From assembly GCA_022615275.1 (NCBI GenBank), contig JAKEHA010000194.1:1-8278 (forward strand): a stretch of DNA of 8,278 nt. The letters are read 5' to 3'. Positions 6,183-8,278 of the stretch are shown piece after piece (positions within the stretch are counted from its first letter, which is position 1; each line of letters starts with the position of its first letter). The translations under genes were made by a program, and so were the position numbers. The notes beneath the pieces were generated by a model. It had not been told where the DNA came from, made no database searches, and was given only the letters and a program-made list of their open reading frames with translations. The stretch comes from Candidatus Latescibacterota bacterium. Its GTDB lineage: Bacteria; Krumholzibacteriota; Krumholzibacteriia; WVZY01; JAKEHA01.

Positions 6183-7544
6183 ATGCCGTACACGTACCAC
6201 ACCGAAGACGATCGACGCGCCATGCTCGAAGCCCTCGGGCTCAAGACCGAGGACGACCTGCTCGACGTCATCCCCGACAAGTACCGCCTGCGCGCGCTCC
6301 TGCCCATCGAGCGCGGGCGCACCGAACCCGAAGTGCTGCGGCAGCTCGCGCGCCTGGCCGAGCGCAACACGCCGGCCACCAAGCTCACGAGCTTCCTGGG
6401 CGGCGGCATCTACGAGCACACGGTGCCCTCGGCGGTGAAGAACATCGCCAGCCGCCCCGAGCTCGCCACCGCGTACACCCCGTACCAGCCCGAGGCGAGC
6501 CAGGGGACGCTGCAGGTCATCTTCGAGTTTCAGACCCATATTTCGCGCCTCGCGCGCCTGCCGGTCGCGAACGCGTCCATGTACGACGGGGCCTCCGCGC
6601 TCGCGGAGGCGTGCTTGATGGCGGCCAAGATCACGCGCCGCGACGTCGTGCTCTTGCCGCACGCGCTCAACCCGCGCTACCTGCGCGTGGTGCGCTCGTA
6701 CGTATCCGGGCAGAAGATCGAGCTCAAGTCGATTGCCAGCACGGACGCCGGCGACCTCGATGTCGCCGCAATCAAGCGCGAGTTGAACGATCGTGTGGCG
6801 GCCGTGGTGGTGCAGACGCCCAACTACTTCGGCGTGCTCGAACGCCCGTGGGACTTCGAGAAGGACGTGCACGCGGCGGGAGCACTCTTGGTCGCGTCGG
6901 TCGACCCGGTGTCGCTGTCGCTCTTGAAGCCTCCCGGCGAGTACGGCGCCGACATCGCGGTGGGCGAGTGCCAGCCGCTCGGCAACGACATGAGCTACGG
7001 CGGTCCGCTGGTCGGCTTCATGGCCTGCAAGCAGGAGTACATCCGCCAGGTTCCGGGCCGGCTGGTGAGTGCGACCAAAGATATCGACGGTCGCGACGCC
7101 TACGTGCTGACGTTGCAAACGCGCGAGCAGCACATTCGCCGCGAGAAGGCGACGTCGAACATCTGCACCAACCAAGGATTGCTGGCCACACGCGCGACCG
7201 TGTACGTGAGCCTCCTGGGCGAGCACGGATTCACCGAACTGGGGCGCGTGTGTCACGAGCGCGCGCTCAAACTGGCCGGCATGATCGGTGCGCTCGACGG
7301 TTATTCGCTTCACCATCGCGGACCGTTCTTTCGCGAGTTCGTGGTCGCGTGCCCGATGGATGCCGACATGGTTATCGACGCCGCACGCAAGCAGGGCGTC
7401 CTAGCTGGGATTCCGCTCTCGCGCTATTTTGGTCCGAGCGCCCGTAACCTCCTGTTGGTGACCGCGACCGACCGGCACACCGACGAGGACTTCGAGAAGC
7501 TATGCGGCGCGTTGTCGCGCGCCGCCCTGGTGAAGGTGGGATAG
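6183..7544 (+). CDS. gcvPA: Glycine dehydrogenase (decarboxylating), P-protein subunit 1
   Basis: This is the N-terminal half of the split P-protein, which pairs with GcvPB to decarboxylate glycine and load the aminomethyl group onto GcvH. The 453 residues match GcvPA proteins (about 440-450). Family features seen are the start YTYHTEDDRRAMLEALG (3-19), a TSFLGGGIYEHTVPSAV segment, YTPYQPEASQG (98-108), a conserved NASMYDGASALAEA stretch, GECQPLGNDMSYGGP, and the highly conserved block REQHIRREKATSNICTNQG ending at residue 332. As in other GcvPA proteins, no PLP Lys is expected here; that residue is on subunit 2. The start is the ATG 3 bases after the gcvH stop, with GGAAAG upstream. The stop TAG (7542-7544) is 2 bases before the gcvPB ATG. 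The gene appears intact. Confidence 0.96.
   Translation: MPYTYHTEDDRRAMLEALGLKTEDDLLDVIPDKYRLRALLPIERGRTEPEVLRQLARLAERNTPATKLTSFLGGGIYEHTVPSAVKNIASRPELATAYTPYQPEASQGTLQVIFEFQTHISRLARLPVANASMYDGASALAEACLMAAKITRRDVVLLPHALNPRYLRVVRSYVSGQKIELKSIASTDAGDLDVAAIKRELNDRVAAVVVQTPNYFGVLERPWDFEKDVHAAGALLVASVDPVSLSLLKPPGEYGADIAVGECQPLGNDMSYGGPLVGFMACKQEYIRQVPGRLVSATKDIDGRDAYVLTLQTREQHIRREKATSNICTNQGLLATRATVYVSLLGEHGFTELGRVCHERALKLAGMIGALDGYSLHHRGPFFREFVVACPMDADMVIDAARKQGVLAGIPLSRYFGPSARNLLLVTATDRHTDEDFEKLCGALSRAALVKVG
7533..7540 (+). promoter_or_regulatory. Ribosome binding site of gcvPB
   Basis: AAGGTGGG lies within the last codons of gcvPA and 6 bases before the ATG at 7547. It supports this start and suggests coupled translation of the two P-protein halves, which are needed in equal amounts. 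Confidence 0.6.
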
Positions 7545-7546
7545 GG

Positions 7547-8278
7547 ATGGCAGCCAAGGATTTCGAACAGACCATCTACGGAAAGAGCCGTCGCGGCCGC
7601 CACGGTTACCACATCGTGTCGCGGCCGACGGAAGCGCCGCGCGACATTCCGCGCGAGTACCTGCGCGAGGGACGCATCGGGCTGCCCGAGGTCTCCGAAC
7701 CGCAGGTAATGCGCCACTACATCGACCTGTCGATCAAGAACCACCACGTCGACAAGGACCTGTTCCCGCTGGGTAGTTGTACGATGAAATACAACCCCAA
7801 GGTGAACGAAGACGTCGCCGCCATGCCCCGCTTCGCGGGGCTGCATCCGGAACAGAGCGACGACGACGCGCAGGGTGCCTTGGCGGTCATGCACGCGCTC
7901 GAGCAGGCGCTGGTCGCGGTCTCGGGGATGGACGCGGTCAGCGCGCAACCCGCCGCGGGCGCGCAGGGCGAGATGCTGGGCTTGCTGCTCGCGCGCGCGT
8001 ACTTCGCCGACCGCGGCGAGTCGCGGCACCGGGTCCTCGTTCCCGACACCGCGCACGGCACCAACCCCGCCACCGCGACCGTGGTCGGCTTCGAGACCAA
8101 GACCTTCGCGTCGGGCAAGGACGGACGCGTCGACCTCGACGTGCTGCGCGCGGCCATGGACGAAGACGTCGCCGTCTTGATGCTCACCGTCCCCAACACG
8201 CTGGGTCTCTTCGAGACCAAGATCGCCGACATCGTCGAGATCGTGCACAAAAAGGGCGGGCTGTGCTACATGGACGGC
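7547..8278 (+). CDS. gcvPB: Glycine dehydrogenase (decarboxylating), P-protein subunit 2, 3' truncated by the window
   Basis: This is the PLP-carrying half of the split glycine decarboxylase. From the ATG at 7547 the frame runs without a stop for 244 codons to the last base of the window; family members are around 480-500 residues, so about half is seen. Motifs: FPLGSCTMKYNPK (73-85), one of the most conserved P-protein blocks; QPAAGAQGE (134-142); PDTAHGTNPATA (166-177); PNTLGLFE (216-223); and CYMDG at the edge, which in the family continues as AN toward the PLP Lys about 35 residues further on. That Lys is therefore outside the window. The Q in GAQGE, where many split-type proteins have H, is also found in fused P-proteins and need not impair function. 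Two bases separate the start from the gcvPA stop. Confidence 0.95.
   Translation, partial: MAAKDFEQTIYGKSRRGRHGYHIVSRPTEAPRDIPREYLREGRIGLPEVSEPQVMRHYIDLSIKNHHVDKDLFPLGSCTMKYNPKVNEDVAAMPRFAGLHPEQSDDDAQGALAVMHALEQALVAVSGMDAVSAQPAAGAQGEMLGLLLARAYFADRGESRHRVLVPDTAHGTNPATATVVGFETKTFASGKDGRVDLDVLRAAMDEDVAVLMLTVPNTLGLFETKIADIVEIVHKKGGLCYMDG

Noticed and set aside
5784..7447. Long open frames on both strands over gcvH and gcvPA
   Set aside because: Composition is shadow-like and the overlapping real genes are complete and well motif-supported.
7946..7976. GAQGE instead of GAHGE in gcvPB as a defective active site
   Set aside because: Fused P-proteins also carry Q at this position, so it is a known variant and not evidence of inactivation.
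1..8278. CRISPR array, tRNA, insertion sequence, or defence system
   Set aside because: No regularly spaced repeats, cloverleaf-like sequence, transposase motifs or terminal inverted repeats were seen; apart from the peptidase remnant the window is housekeeping genes.

Overview
The window looks like a chromosomal piece of a high-GC, uncultured-type bacterium, probably from the FCB neighbourhood (Candidatus Eisenbacteria, Krumholzibacteriota, Latescibacterota or similar). This placement is an inference. It rests on three things: the FlgD/T9SS-like C-terminal sorting domain (NPFN ... VYDVSGR ... SGVYF) on a secreted peptidase, a promoter-like element close to the Bacteroidota pattern, and strongly GC-rich housekeeping genes. 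No rRNA or tRNA is present to confirm it.

Bases 1-1538 hold a broken secreted subtilisin-like (S8) peptidase gene. Its 5' end runs off the window. The N-terminal half (end of propeptide, catalytic Asp and His) is in one frame. The C-terminal half (Ig-like domain, Gly/Pro/Cys linker, sorting domain) is in another. The segment that should carry the catalytic Ser is missing. A canonical four-tract G-quadruplex motif lies between the Asp and His motifs. Bases 1539-1800 are intergenic, with a small nested inverted repeat and a plausible promoter abutting uvrA.

Bases 1801-4659 encode a full-length UvrA, the damage-recognition ATPase of nucleotide excision repair. Only 12 bases later comes a tightly packed glycine cleavage cluster: gcvT (4672-5787), gcvH (5802-6179), gcvPA (6183-7544) and gcvPB (7547 to the window end, truncated). 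PA and PB are the two halves of a split, PLP-dependent glycine decarboxylase. It loads the aminomethyl group from glycine onto the lipoyl arm of GcvH. GcvT then passes the one-carbon unit to tetrahydrofolate and releases ammonia. The fourth component, dihydrolipoyl dehydrogenase, is not in the window.

The spacing suggests that uvrA and the gcv genes are transcribed together from the promoter upstream of uvrA. An AT-rich promoter-like element inside the 3' end of uvrA could give the gcv genes extra transcription. I found no previously undescribed system. The most noteworthy points are the decayed peptidase, the near-leaderless uvrA start, the uvrA-gcv linkage and the intragenic promoter candidate.
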